A stretch of DNA of 38,214 nt from Gammaproteobacteria bacterium (lineage in GTDB: Bacteria; Pseudomonadota; Gammaproteobacteria; Steroidobacterales; Steroidobacteraceae), in NCBI GenBank assembly GCA_003137095.1, contig PLET01000041.1, forward strand, positions 329 through 38,542, in the 5' to 3' direction. The notes under the pieces are model-generated. The model saw only the letters and a list, made by a program, of their open reading frames with translations, ran no database searches and had not been told where the DNA came from. This document shows, piece after piece, positions 26,553 through 34,480 of the stretch. A program made the position numbers and the translations under genes. Within the stretch, counting starts at the first letter, position 1; each line of letters starts with the position of its first letter.

Positions 26553-29452
26553 GAACCCGTCCTGGTTTGTATCACCGGCAGGCGCATCGTTTGCCGGGAA
26601 CTCTCCTCCGGCGGAAGACCTTGCAGCGCCGCCGTGACGAGATTCCGCTGCTGCAGTTCGTGGAGCGCGGCGATCCCGGTGGCGGGCGCCGCCGCGCCGG
26701 CTCGGCCCGCGTACAGCAGTTCATCCTTCGGACCGAGTTTGGCTTGCAGCCGGTGACGAATCTGATACCAGGCGCCCTGATTCTGCGGCTCTTCCTGGCA
26801 CCAGACGACTTCGTGTGCATTCGGATATTTTCGCAGGATGGCCTCATATTCGTCGGACGGGAAGGGGTAGAGCTGTTCGAGGCGGATGATCGCCACCGTG
26901 TCCACCTTGGCCTCGCGGCGCGCCTTGAGAAGATCAAAATACACCTTGCCGCTGCAAAGCACGATGCGCGACACCGCCGCCGGCCGGGTGTCGTCGATCT
27001 CATCGATGACATTGCGAAATCCGCCGCCGGCAAGCTCCTCGAGCTGCGACACGGACAGGGGATGCCGCAGCAGACTCTTCGGCGTCATGATGATCAGCGG
27101 CTTGCGCAAGGCGCGCACCATTTGGCGCCGCAGCATGTGGAACATCTGCGCGGGAGTCGACGGCACGCACACCTGCATGTTGTACTCGGCGCACAATTGC
27201 AGGAAGCGCTCCAGACGCGCCGATGAATGCTCGGCTCCCTGGCCCTCATAGCCGTGAGGCAGGAACAGGGTCAGGCCGGACAGGCGACCCCACTTGGCCT
27301 CGCCGGAGCTGATGAATTGATCGATGATCACCTGCGCGCCGTTGCAGAAATCGCCGAACTGGCCCTCCCAGATCGTCAGGCAATGCGGCTCCGTGGTCGA
27401 GAAGCCGTATTCGAATCCCATCACCGCCTCCTCCGACAGCACGGAGTCGGTGACGGTGAACCTCGGCTGATTGGCCGACAAATGCTGCAGGGGCACATAA
27501 CGACGCCCCGTTAACTGGTCATGCAGCACCGCATGCCGATGAAAAAACGTACCGCGGCCGCTGTCCTGACCGGTGAGTCTCACGGGATAGCCTTCCTGGA
27601 TCAGGCTGGCATAGGCCAGATTTTCCGCGCAGCCCCAGTCGAGCGCCTGATCCCCAGCCACCATTTTTTCGCGTGCTTGCATGATCGCCAGCACCCGCGG
27701 GTGCAAATTCCATTCCTTCGGGTAGGTGGTGATGGCTTTTCCGAGCGAGCGCAGCCGCGGCATGTCGACCGCGGTTTTCACCGGTTCGCCCCAATCCGCA
27801 CCCAGGTATTCGCTCCAATCCACCGTGTACTTGTTGCCGATCAAACCCAGCGCGGCGCGTGCCTGGGGCGTTCCCTGGTCGAGGCCATCGCGATACTGGT
27901 CCATCATTGCCGCCGCATCGGCTTCGGTGAGCACGGCCTCGGCCGCAAGCTTCCTGGCGTATATCTGCCGCACCGTGGGCTTCTTGCGGATCACCTGATA
28001 CATCAGCGGCTGGGTGGCGGCGGGTTCGTCGGCCTCGTTGTGACCGTGCCGGCGGTAGCACACCAGGTCGATCACCACGTCCTTGTGAAACCTCATCCGA
28101 TAGTCGAGTGCGAAGCGCGTGACGAAGCACACCGCCTCGGGATCATCGGCGTTGACGTGAAAAATGGGGGCCTCGACCATCTTGGCGACGTCCGAGCAAT
28201 ACAGCGTCGAGCGCGCATCCTGCGGATCGCTGGTGGTGAAGCCCACCTGATTGTTGATGATGACGTGGATGGAGCCGCCGGTGTAGAAACCCCGGGCCTG
28301 CGACAGCTGCAGGGTCTCCATGACGACGCCCTGGCCGGAAAACGCCGCGTCGCCGTGAATCTGCACCGGCAGCACTTTGTCGCCCCGGGCGTCGCCGCGG
28401 CGCTCCTGGCGCGCCCGGACCGATCCCTCCACCACCGGGTTCACCACCTCGAGGTGCGAAGGGTTGAATGCCAACGCCACGTGCACATTACCGGATTCGG
28501 TCTTCAGATCCGACGAGAATCCCTTGTGATACTTGACATCCCCGGAGCCGCGCAGCTTCGACAGGTCGTATTGGCCCTCGAATTCATTGAACAGGTCCGT
28601 CGGCGACTTGCCCAGCAGATTCACCAGCACGTTCAGACGGCCGCGGTGCGCCATGCCGATGATGGTCTCTTCGATGCCGGCCCTGCCGCCCCGCTGCACC
28701 AGATCATCCAGCAGGGCTATCAGGCTGTCTGCGCCTTCCAGCGAGAAGCGCTTCTGGCCGACGTACTTGGTGTGCAGATAGCGCTCCAAACCCTCCGCCG
28801 CCGTCAACTGCCAGAGGATATTCTTCTTCTCCTCCGCCGAGAACCGCTGCGTCATGCGCGCCAGCTGAAAATTGTCCTGCAGCCACAGCCGCTCTTCGGT
28901 ATCCGACACGTGTGCGAATTCGGCGCCGATGGTGTCGGTATAGATCCGCTTGAGCAGTCCGAGTATGTCGTTGAGCTTCGCCCGTTTCGGCACCGCTTCA
29001 TTGCGGCTGCCGGTGTAGAACTCGGTGTCCAGGTCCGCCTCGGTCAGGCCGAAATACTCCAGGCCCAGCACATACGGTTGGGCGCGTTCCTGCAGCCCCA
29101 ATGGGTCGAGATCGGCGATCAGATGGCCGCGATTCGCGTACACCTGAATGAGGCGCGATACCGCGCCTTGTTTGGCGGCCGTTTCGTTCAAGTCCGCCGG
29201 CCCCACAGCCGCTGTCTGTGCAGGCGCTGTCTGCGCAGCCGCCGGCCTGCCGAACTCCGTCAGCAGCCGTTCGCGACCGGGAATGGGTGCCACCTCGGCC
29301 GAGTTGCCGGCGAGTTGTGTGAAATATTCGCGCCAGGCCGGATCGACCGCCGCGGGGTCCTTGAGGAAGAGCTCATACAATTCTTCAATGAAGCCGGCGT
29401 TGCCGCCGTTCAGCGCGGTGGTGGCAATTTGATCGGCAAGTGATTGGTTCAT
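26549..29452 (-). CDS. sucA: 2-oxoglutarate dehydrogenase E1
   Basis: This thiamine-diphosphate enzyme of 967 residues decarboxylates 2-oxoglutarate. I chose the ATG at 29452 ([33 protein letters not shown]), which matches the E2-binding N-terminus of the family; the frame is open a further 48 nt without an ATG. Motifs include [31 protein letters not shown] with the cofactor/metal site, and [14 protein letters not shown]. The stop overlaps the sucB start as ATGA. sdh genes, often upstream of suc operons, are absent here. Confidence 0.96.
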   Translation of the reverse strand: MNQSLADQIATTALNGGNAGFIEELYELFLKDPAAVDPAWREYFTQLAGNSAEVAPIPGRERLLTEFGRPAAAQTAPAQTAAVGPADLNETAAKQGAVSRLIQVYANRGHLIADLDPLGLQERAQPYVLGLEYFGLTEADLDTEFYTGSRNEAVPKRAKLNDILGLLKRIYTDTIGAEFAHVSDTEERLWLQDNFQLARMTQRFSAEEKKNILWQLTAAEGLERYLHTKYVGQKRFSLEGADSLIALLDDLVQRGGRAGIEETIIGMAHRGRLNVLVNLLGKSPTDLFNEFEGQYDLSKLRGSGDVKYHKGFSSDLKTESGNVHVALAFNPSHLEVVNPVVEGSVRARQERRGDARGDKVLPVQIHGDAAFSGQGVVMETLQLSQARGFYTGGSIHVIINNQVGFTTSDPQDARSTLYCSDVAKMVEAPIFHVNADDPEAVCFVTRFALDYRMRFHKDVVIDLVCYRRHGHNEADEPAATQPLMYQVIRKKPTVRQIYARKLAAEAVLTEADAAAMMDQYRDGLDQGTPQARAALGLIGNKYTVDWSEYLGADWGEPVKTAVDMPRLRSLGKAITTYPKEWNLHPRVLAIMQAREKMVAGDQALDWGCAENLAYASLIQEGYPVRLTGQDSGRGTFFHRHAVLHDQLTGRRYVPLQHLSANQPRFTVTDSVLSEEAVMGFEYGFSTTEPHCLTIWEGQFGDFCNGAQVIIDQFISSGEAKWGRLSGLTLFLPHGYEGQGAEHSSARLERFLQLCAEYNMQVCVPSTPAQMFHMLRRQMVRALRKPLIIMTPKSLLRHPLSVSQLEELAGGGFRNVIDEIDDTRPAAVSRIVLCSGKVYFDLLKARREAKVDTVAIIRLEQLYPFPSDEYEAILRKYPNAHEVVWCQEEPQNQGAWYQIRHRLQAKLGPKDELLYAGRAGAAAPATGIAALHELQQRNLVTAALQGLPPEESSRQTMRLPVIQTRTGS

Positions 29453-29470
29453 AAAGAGCGGGATCGCAAA

Positions 29471-29499
29471 CGGGTGCGTCAGTTTAGCCGAAGGCGGCA
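29471..29499 (-). promoter_or_regulatory. Possible promoter for sucA-sucB-lpdA
   Basis: On the minus strand a TAAACT box (four of six bases) sits just upstream of the sucA ATG, with a poor -35-like TTCCAT 17 nt further upstream. The sequence before it, around 29510-29545, holds GCGC-rich imperfect inverted repeats (GCGCATTCGG facing CCGAATATGCGC) that may instead be the 3' hairpin of the neighbouring DUF5658 gene. The assignment is weak. Confidence 0.25.
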
Positions 29500-29554
29500 C
29501 AATATGGAATGTGACGCAATCGGCGCATTCGGCGCAATCAGCCGAATATGCGCA

Positions 29555-30136
29555 CTACAATAGGGTCGGTTCGCCGATTTTCGAGACCAGCCACAATTCG
29601 TAACCAATCAAGGTCAGGTAGCCGGCGAGAACAGCATACAGCGCCATCTCCACTCGAATGAGGCGCATGAATCGGTAGCGCGCCAGAAACACCATGAGCA
29701 CGACTCCGACGCCCGTCATCGCCATTTTCAACGAGGTGAAGAAGGTGACGCTGCGATAAACCACCGTTGCCATGATCGGATTGACCTCCTGCGCGCCGTC
29801 CGACAACAGCACCAGGGTCATGAACGCATCGGCGCAGCACAGCAGCAGGATGCCGATGGCGACGGCCATCAAATGCGAGGCGTGCCAATCGAGCGAGTGA
29901 AAGCCGCCGTCGTCGCCGCGGCGCGCGGGCCGCCGTCGGCGCGGATTGAAGCTGCCGTACACGACGGACCACCACAGCCGCATCCGCCGGTCCGGCCGGT
30001 CGCGGCGCTCATTCAGCACACCCGGCGACGCCTGCGGGTGGCCGCGCAGCAGGTGCACCACCGGGTCATTGGCGGGTTTCGCATCGTCGGGGACAGCCGT
30101 GCCTTCGGGGACAGTGCTGGCGCAGGGAATTTTCAT
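29555..30136 (-). CDS. DUF5658-type membrane protein
   Basis: I place the start at the ATG at 30136, giving 193 residues. About 80 hydrophilic N-terminal residues, rich in Arg and Asp with RRDRPDRRMR and NPRRRRPARR, precede the membrane part. Helices follow at ASHLMAVAIGILLLCCADAFMTLVLL, FFTSLKMAMTGVGVVLMVFLARYRF and IRVEMALYAVLAGYLTLIGYELWLV. The motif CADAFMTLVLLSDGAQEVNPIM is what I recall of the DUF5658 family. Its function is unknown. It lies upstream of sucA on the same strand and is divergent from the serine hydrolase. Confidence 0.8.
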   Translation of the reverse strand: MKIPCASTVPEGTAVPDDAKPANDPVVHLLRGHPQASPGVLNERRDRPDRRMRLWWSVVYGSFNPRRRRPARRGDDGGFHSLDWHASHLMAVAIGILLLCCADAFMTLVLLSDGAQEVNPIMATVVYRSVTFFTSLKMAMTGVGVVLMVFLARYRFMRLIRVEMALYAVLAGYLTLIGYELWLVSKIGEPTLL

Positions 30137-30228
30137 CGCCGACACTATCCGAACCGGGTGGCCATATCGGCAAGCGCGATGCGTCATAATGCGACCCGTT
30201 CACCCGTTATATTTGTCATTTGAGAGAC

Positions 30229-31491
30229 ATGCCCACATCTGTCACCAAGCCCACCGAAGCGGCGCTCGCGCCCGAAGAGGCGGAAGCGGCGGGTTTTTCA
30301 GCTTCGAGGTTGCAGCGACTGACCCACAGCTTCAGCGCGGATGTCGACGCCGGCGTCATCCCGGGAGCGGTGGTGATGATCTTGCGAGACGGCCGTCCGG
30401 CCTATCGGGCGGCGTTCGGCTTTCGCGATCGGCAAAGCCGCAGCCCGATGCATTTGGACAGCATATTCCGCGTTGCGTCCATGACCAAGCCGATCACCGT
30501 CGCGGCGGCGATGATGCTGCTCGAACGGGGCCGGTTGACGCTCGCCGACCCGATATCGCGCCATCTCCCGGAATTCGCGGATCTGCAGGTAGGCGTCGAG
30601 TTGACGCAGTCCGCGAACCGGGAGCGCACGCTGGCCACCGAAGCCGCCCGCCGCGCCGCGACGGTGCATGACCTGATGCGGCACACCGCCGGATTCACCT
30701 ACGGGCCTTACGGCGACTCGCTGGTACAGCGCGCCTATCGCGGCGCGAAGCTCATCGACGACCAGCAGAGCAACGCCGAACTGATCACCAAACTGGCCGC
30801 TCTACCCCTCGCCTATCAACCGGGAACGCGGTTCGAGTACGGCATGTCCACCGATGTGCTGGGCCGCATCGTCGAAGTCGTTTCCGACAGCGCCTTGGAT
30901 CGGTATTTCGCCGACAATATTCTGGGACCCCTCGGGATGCGCAGCACCGGCTTCGGGGTGGCGCCGGCGGATCTGCCGCGGCTGGCCGAAGCCCAGCCCG
31001 ACGCGGCCCCCGGTCCCCGGCCGGCGGTCGTCCCCTACGATCCGGCCCGCCCGGTCAAGTGGTACTCGGGCGGCGCCGGACTGATGTCCACTGCGGGCGA
31101 TTACCAGCGGTTTTGCCAAATGCTGCTGAACGGCGGAATCCTGGACGGCGTGCGCCTGCTTTCGCGCAAATCAGTGGAATGCATGACCAGCAATCAACTG
31201 CCGCCGTCGATCGGCTACGGACCGAACCCGGCGAATCTGGGAATCGCCGCGCCGCTCCCGGAGTTGGGCCAGGGTTACGGCCTGGGGCTGGGCGTGCGCC
31301 TGGCGCGAGGCCTCTCACCCGTGCCGGGGTCGGTCGGCGATTATTACTGGGGCGGCGCGACCGGCCCGTATTTTTGGGTCGACCCGCGCGAAAAGCTGAT
31401 CGCGGTGCTGATGCTGCAGGAACTCAATGCGCAGCGCAGAACGCGTTACCGGTCGCTGTTGCGCGACCTGGTGTATCAGGCGCTCGATTAG
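30229..31491 (+). CDS. Serine hydrolase, beta-lactamase/EstB-like
   Basis: This 420-residue protein has the penicillin-binding-protein/class C beta-lactamase fold. The nucleophile is expected at S84 in SMTK (S84-x-x-K87), followed by LMRHTAGFTYGPYG, FEYGMSTDVLGRIVEVVS with the tyrosine of the second motif, and YYWGGATGPYFWVDPREKLIAVLM near the end. No signal peptide is obvious, so a cytoplasmic esterase is more likely than a periplasmic beta-lactamase. The ATG at 30229 follows GAGAGA; a TTG at 30220 is in frame. The stop codon overlaps the stop of the convergent SDR gene. The substrate is unknown. Confidence 0.9.
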   Translation: MPTSVTKPTEAALAPEEAEAAGFSASRLQRLTHSFSADVDAGVIPGAVVMILRDGRPAYRAAFGFRDRQSRSPMHLDSIFRVASMTKPITVAAAMMLLERGRLTLADPISRHLPEFADLQVGVELTQSANRERTLATEAARRAATVHDLMRHTAGFTYGPYGDSLVQRAYRGAKLIDDQQSNAELITKLAALPLAYQPGTRFEYGMSTDVLGRIVEVVSDSALDRYFADNILGPLGMRSTGFGVAPADLPRLAEAQPDAAPGPRPAVVPYDPARPVKWYSGGAGLMSTAGDYQRFCQMLLNGGILDGVRLLSRKSVECMTSNQLPPSIGYGPNPANLGIAAPLPELGQGYGLGLGVRLARGLSPVPGSVGDYYWGGATGPYFWVDPREKLIAVLMLQELNAQRRTRYRSLLRDLVYQALD

Positions 31492-32288
31492 CCGGGTTCC
31501 CGGCGCCGTGTGCTCACCCGCAGGCTCTCCCAGCTCGCATCGGCGATCCAACCGCCGTCCACCGGCAGGCTGACGCCATTGATGAATCCGCTGTGGGAGC
31601 CGTCGGCCAGAAACGCGATCGCCTGCGCCACATCCTCCGGGCTCGCGAAGCGCGCCATCGGCACGCGATCGACGATGTCCGCATCGACATAGGCGCCGCT
31701 GCCCTGGTCCGCCGCATCCATCTCGGTCTTGATCCATCCCGGACACACGGCGTTGACCCGCACGCCCCGTCCACCCCACTCCGCAGCCAGGGTTCGGGTG
31801 AGACCGATCAATCCATGCTTCGAGGCGTTGTACGCACTGCGATGGCTGACGCCGGCGAGGCCGGCCACCGAGGCGACGTTGATGATGCTGCCCACGCCGC
31901 GCGCGAGCATCTGCGCTCCGAGGTGCCTGCACAGCAGAAACGGCGCGAACAGATTGACGTCGATGACCCGCCGCCACTGCGCCGCCGTGGTGTCCTCGGC
32001 GCGGGCGATGCAGCTGATGCCCGCGTTGTTCACCAGCACATCGAGCGCGGCATGTTCGCGGCCGATCTGCAGCGCCAGATCCTGCACGAAGGACTCGCTG
32101 GACACATCGCCGCATAGGCTTGTCGCCTGCGCACCGTGTTGCCGCAATTTATCGACCTGGGCATCGAGGGGCTGAATGTCGAGCAGAATCACCCGGTAAC
32201 CCAGCCGTGACAGCAGCGCGGCCGCGGCCAGCCCGACGCCCTGTGCCGCACCGGTGACGGCGGCCGTTTTCGACTCATGCTGCTCCAT
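31488..32288 (-). CDS. SDR family oxidoreductase
   Basis: This NAD(P)-dependent short-chain dehydrogenase has 266 residues from the ATG at 32288, which has GAGGA six bases upstream. It carries the Rossmann glycine motif VTGAAQGVGLAAAALLS, the aspartate DIQP after the second strand (suggesting NAD preference), LVNNAGIS, and the catalytic Tyr and Lys in SAYNASKHGLIGLTR. PGWIKTEMD and the C-terminal GVSLPVDGGW are typical. The substrate cannot be told. Its stop overlaps the serine hydrolase stop, and tRNA-Arg lies immediately upstream on the same strand. Confidence 0.93.
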   Translation of the reverse strand: MEQHESKTAAVTGAAQGVGLAAAALLSRLGYRVILLDIQPLDAQVDKLRQHGAQATSLCGDVSSESFVQDLALQIGREHAALDVLVNNAGISCIARAEDTTAAQWRRVIDVNLFAPFLLCRHLGAQMLARGVGSIINVASVAGLAGVSHRSAYNASKHGLIGLTRTLAAEWGGRGVRVNAVCPGWIKTEMDAADQGSGAYVDADIVDRVPMARFASPEDVAQAIAFLADGSHSGFINGVSLPVDGGWIADASWESLRVSTRRREPG

Positions 32289-32307
32289 CAATCCTCGCTG
32301 CCGCACG

Positions 32308-32383
32308 TGGTGCCCCGGGCCGGAATCGAACCGGCGACCTAACGCTTAGGAGGCATTCGCTCTATCCACTGAGCTACCGGGGC
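32308..32383 (-). tRNA. tRNA-Arg (anticodon CCT)
   Basis: A 76-nt cloverleaf with encoded CCA. The acceptor GCCCCGG pairs with CCGGGGC, the D arm is GCTC/GAGC, the anticodon stem AATGC/GCGTT carries the loop CTCCTAA with anticodon CCT, and the T arm holds GGTTCGATTCC. A -10-like TATCAT lies at 32393-32398, about 9 nt upstream. The 85 nt between the two tRNA genes show nothing else, and no duplicated tRNA end indicates an integrated element. Confidence 0.96.
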
Positions 32384-32468
32384 ATGACGGCCATGATATG
32401 CGCGGCCGCTGCGTGGATGCTCATTCCCTGAGCCAAACTCGCATTTCTGCGGATTTATCGGAAAAATC

Positions 32469-32544
<76 letters not shown>

Positions 32545-32558
32545 GGAAAGGGCGGAGA

Positions 32559-32586
32559 ATACTACCAGCAAAGCGCCATAAGCCAA
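32559..32586 (-). promoter_or_regulatory. Candidate promoter for tRNA-Ala
   Basis: On the minus strand TTGGCT (32581-32586) and TAGTAT (32559-32564) are 16 nt apart, four of six bases matching in each. A GC-rich discriminator (TCTCCGCCC) follows, the kind of sequence that makes stable-RNA promoters sensitive to ppGpp. The predicted start is about 7 nt before the mature tRNA. Confidence 0.45.
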
Positions 32587-32594
32587 AGTGCGCC

Positions 32595-33155
32595 CTAAAA
32601 GCTCAGGCGCAGCAGGTTGGCGTGTCCTATCCTCGGCACGGTGACCACATACAGGGTGCCGTATTCTTGATCGCCGATCCGGGGAATATCGTCGCGACCG
32701 CTCAGAGCCTTGACGAGCGCCGGAATGGTGTCCGCATGCCCCACGACCAGAACTCTCCCGCCGCCGTGTTCCCGCAGAATACGGCGGATGAGCTCGCGCG
32801 GGTCGTCGTCGGGCGCAACCTGGGGCGTCAAGCCGAGACGCGCCGCCAGCGGCGCGGCCGTGAGACGGCTGCGCAGCGTCGAGGTCACGTAGATGGCGTC
32901 GATGTGCCCCGGCGAACGGGCGTCACCGAACATGCGCGCCAGTTGTTCCGCGCGCGCCTCTCCAGCCGCGCTCAGCGGCGGATCGGCGATGCTCGCAAGC
33001 TCCTTCTCGGCGTGACGGACGATGATGACCGTGGTTGAGTCGGCGGTGCTCCAAAGCCAGGTTGCGAAACTCGCCACCACGACTCCCGCGATGGCAGCCA
33101 GCCAGATCGGCGTCAAAAAGGGCCTGCGCTGCAGACTGACATGGTCCTTTTTCAT
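32595..33155 (-). CDS. Membrane-anchored histidine phosphatase (SixA/phosphoglycerate-mutase-like)
   Basis: This 186-residue protein from the ATG at 33155 has an N-terminal membrane anchor (FLTPIWLAAIAGVVVASFATWLW) and an exported-looking phosphatase domain. IIVRHAEKE holds the phospho-accepting histidine in a RHAEK version of the RHG motif, and VLVVGHADTIPALV has the second histidine. DPPLSAAGEARAEQLA and YVTSTLRSRLTAAPLA complete the fold. The substrate is unknown. Its start codon lies in an inverted repeat and is 15 nt from the likely start of the divergent nucleotidyltransferase gene. Confidence 0.85.
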   Translation of the reverse strand: MKKDHVSLQRRPFLTPIWLAAIAGVVVASFATWLWSTADSTTVIIVRHAEKELASIADPPLSAAGEARAEQLARMFGDARSPGHIDAIYVTSTLRSRLTAAPLAARLGLTPQVAPDDDPRELIRRILREHGGGRVLVVGHADTIPALVKALSGRDDIPRIGDQEYGTLYVVTVPRIGHANLLRLSF

Positions 33156-33159
33156 GTCA
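33137..33159. repeat. Inverted repeat over the divergent start codons
   Basis: TGACATG (33137-33143) and CATGTCA (33153-33159) are perfect 7-bp arms separated by 9 nt. The right arm contains the phosphatase start codon, and the left arm contains an alternative ATG of the opposite gene. It could be an operator for both genes or a hairpin over the phosphatase start. Confidence 0.5.
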
Positions 33160-33170
33160 ACATGATACCA

Positions 33171-33806
33171 ATGAATGCCGCCGCGAGTCCCAGACTGCAG
33201 ATCGTGGTGCTGGCCGCAGGCATGTCCCGGAGATTGGGAAGGCCGAAAGCGCTGGCGCGAGTGCGCGGTACCAGTTTGCTGCTGAGAACCGTCGCGCAGT
33301 TGGCCCCGCTGGCAGGCCCCAGAATCCTCGTCGTGGCGCCGCCGCGCTCCACGCGATACCAGGCCGAGCTTCGCGGACAGCCCGTGGCGCTGATCGCAAA
33401 CCCGCGTCGCGGACGCGGCCTGTCGAGCTCGGTCCGGCTCGCGCTGGCGCATGCGCGGTATTGCGCGGCCATGCTGCTGGTGCCCGTCGATCTGGTCGAA
33501 TTGCGCCGCGACGAGATGGCGAAACTGATCCGCCGCTGGAAATCCTCACCGAGGCGCGTCGTCGCCCGGCGCATCGAAGGCCGGGGGCGGACACCGATGA
33601 TCGTGCCGAAATGGCTGTTTTCGGCGGCGGCTGAAATCACCGGCGATCGGGGTCTTCGGGAATGGGTCGACCGGCTGCCCGCCGGTCAGGCAGTGCTCAT
33701 CGAGGTTCCGTCGGCGGCCCGCGACGTCGACACCCGGGAGGATCTGGAACGTGCGCGGCGCGGGCCCCCGCGCAGCCATCAGACCGCGGATTGCACCAGC
33801 CGGTAG
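33171..33806 (+). CDS. MobA/MocA-like nucleotidyltransferase
   Basis: A protein of about 211 residues opens with the NTP-transferase signature VVLAAGMSRRLGRPKAL, which binds the nucleotide phosphates. Next come PRRGRGLSSSVRLALAHA, MLLVPVDLVELRRDEM, GRGRTPMIVPKWLFSAA, GDRGLREWVDRL and DVDTREDLERA, in the order of MocA-type molybdopterin cytidylyltransferases. The usual DQP after the central strand is replaced by VDLVE, so function may have drifted. In-frame ATGs at 33141, 33162 and 33171 all lack a clear ribosome site; I chose the one closest to the conserved core. Its 3' end overlaps convergent kdpE by 28 nt. Confidence 0.8.
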   Translation: MNAAASPRLQIVVLAAGMSRRLGRPKALARVRGTSLLLRTVAQLAPLAGPRILVVAPPRSTRYQAELRGQPVALIANPRRGRGLSSSVRLALAHARYCAAMLLVPVDLVELRRDEMAKLIRRWKSSPRRVVARRIEGRGRTPMIVPKWLFSAAAEITGDRGLREWVDRLPAGQAVLIEVPSAARDVDTREDLERARRGPPRSHQTADCTSR

Positions 33807-34480
33807 CCGACCGCCGTCTCGGTCAAAATGTGCTTCGGCTGTGCCGGATCGTCCTCGAGCTTCTGGCGCAAATGCCCCATGTAAACCCGCACATAGTGAC
33901 CGTCCTCGGCATGTGAGGGTCCCCAGACCTCCCGTAGGATCTGCCGGTGAGTCATCACCTTGCCGGCATTCGCAACCAAAAGCGTGAGCAGGCGGTATTC
34001 AATCGGCGTCAAATGAACCGGACTGCCCTTCTTGTGCACGCTGCGCAGGTTCAGATCGATCCTGACGTCGCCGAATTCGAACGTGGTTCCGCGCGATGCG
34101 CCGTCCTGCATCCGGCGGCGCGATCCGGCCCGTACCCGCGCCAGCAGTTCCCCCACCCCGAACGGCTTGGTCAGGTAATCGTCGGCACCCGCGTCCAGCG
34201 CGGCAATCTTGTCCTGTTCGCCGACTCGCGCCGACAGCACGATGACGGGAACCTTGGACCAGCTGCGCAGATCCCGCAGAAAATCGATGCCATCTCCGTC
34301 CGGCAGACCCAGATCCAGAATGATCAAATCGGGCTTGCGAGTGGCGGCATCCGACAGCCCCTGCCGCAACGTCTCGGCCTCGTGCACGGTCCAGCCCTCG
34401 GTTTCGAGCGCCGTGCGCACGAAGCGCCGAATCTGGCGCTCGTCCTCGATGAGTATGGCAACGATGCCGGGCTCAGCCAT
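33779..34480 (-). CDS. kdpE: Response regulator KdpE
   Basis: This OmpR-type regulator of 233 residues activates kdp transcription on potassium limitation or osmotic stress. The receiver domain has the acidic pair in LIEDERQ, phosphorylated D56 in LIILDLGLPDGDG, and the switch lysine in LTKPFGVGELLARVRA. The winged helix (VHLTPIEYRLLTLLVANAGKVMTHRQILREVWGPSH, HYVRVYMGHLRQKLE) is clear. The ATG at 34480 overlaps the end of kdpD by 8 nt. Confidence 0.96.
   Translation of the reverse strand: MAEPGIVAILIEDERQIRRFVRTALETEGWTVHEAETLRQGLSDAATRKPDLIILDLGLPDGDGIDFLRDLRSWSKVPVIVLSARVGEQDKIAALDAGADDYLTKPFGVGELLARVRAGSRRRMQDGASRGTTFEFGDVRIDLNLRSVHKKGSPVHLTPIEYRLLTLLVANAGKVMTHRQILREVWGPSHAEDGHYVRVYMGHLRQKLEDDPAQPKHILTETAVGYRLVQSAV

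Noticed and set aside
27521-29443. A 640-codon plus-strand open frame opposite sucA
   Set aside because: It is a mirror of a highly conserved gene, with His/Arg/Gln-rich composition and no family resemblance.
30229-31491. Serine hydrolase as a true class C beta-lactamase
   Set aside because: No signal peptide is visible, and the late motif (WGGATGPYFW) is that of EstB-like esterases, not a KTG triad.
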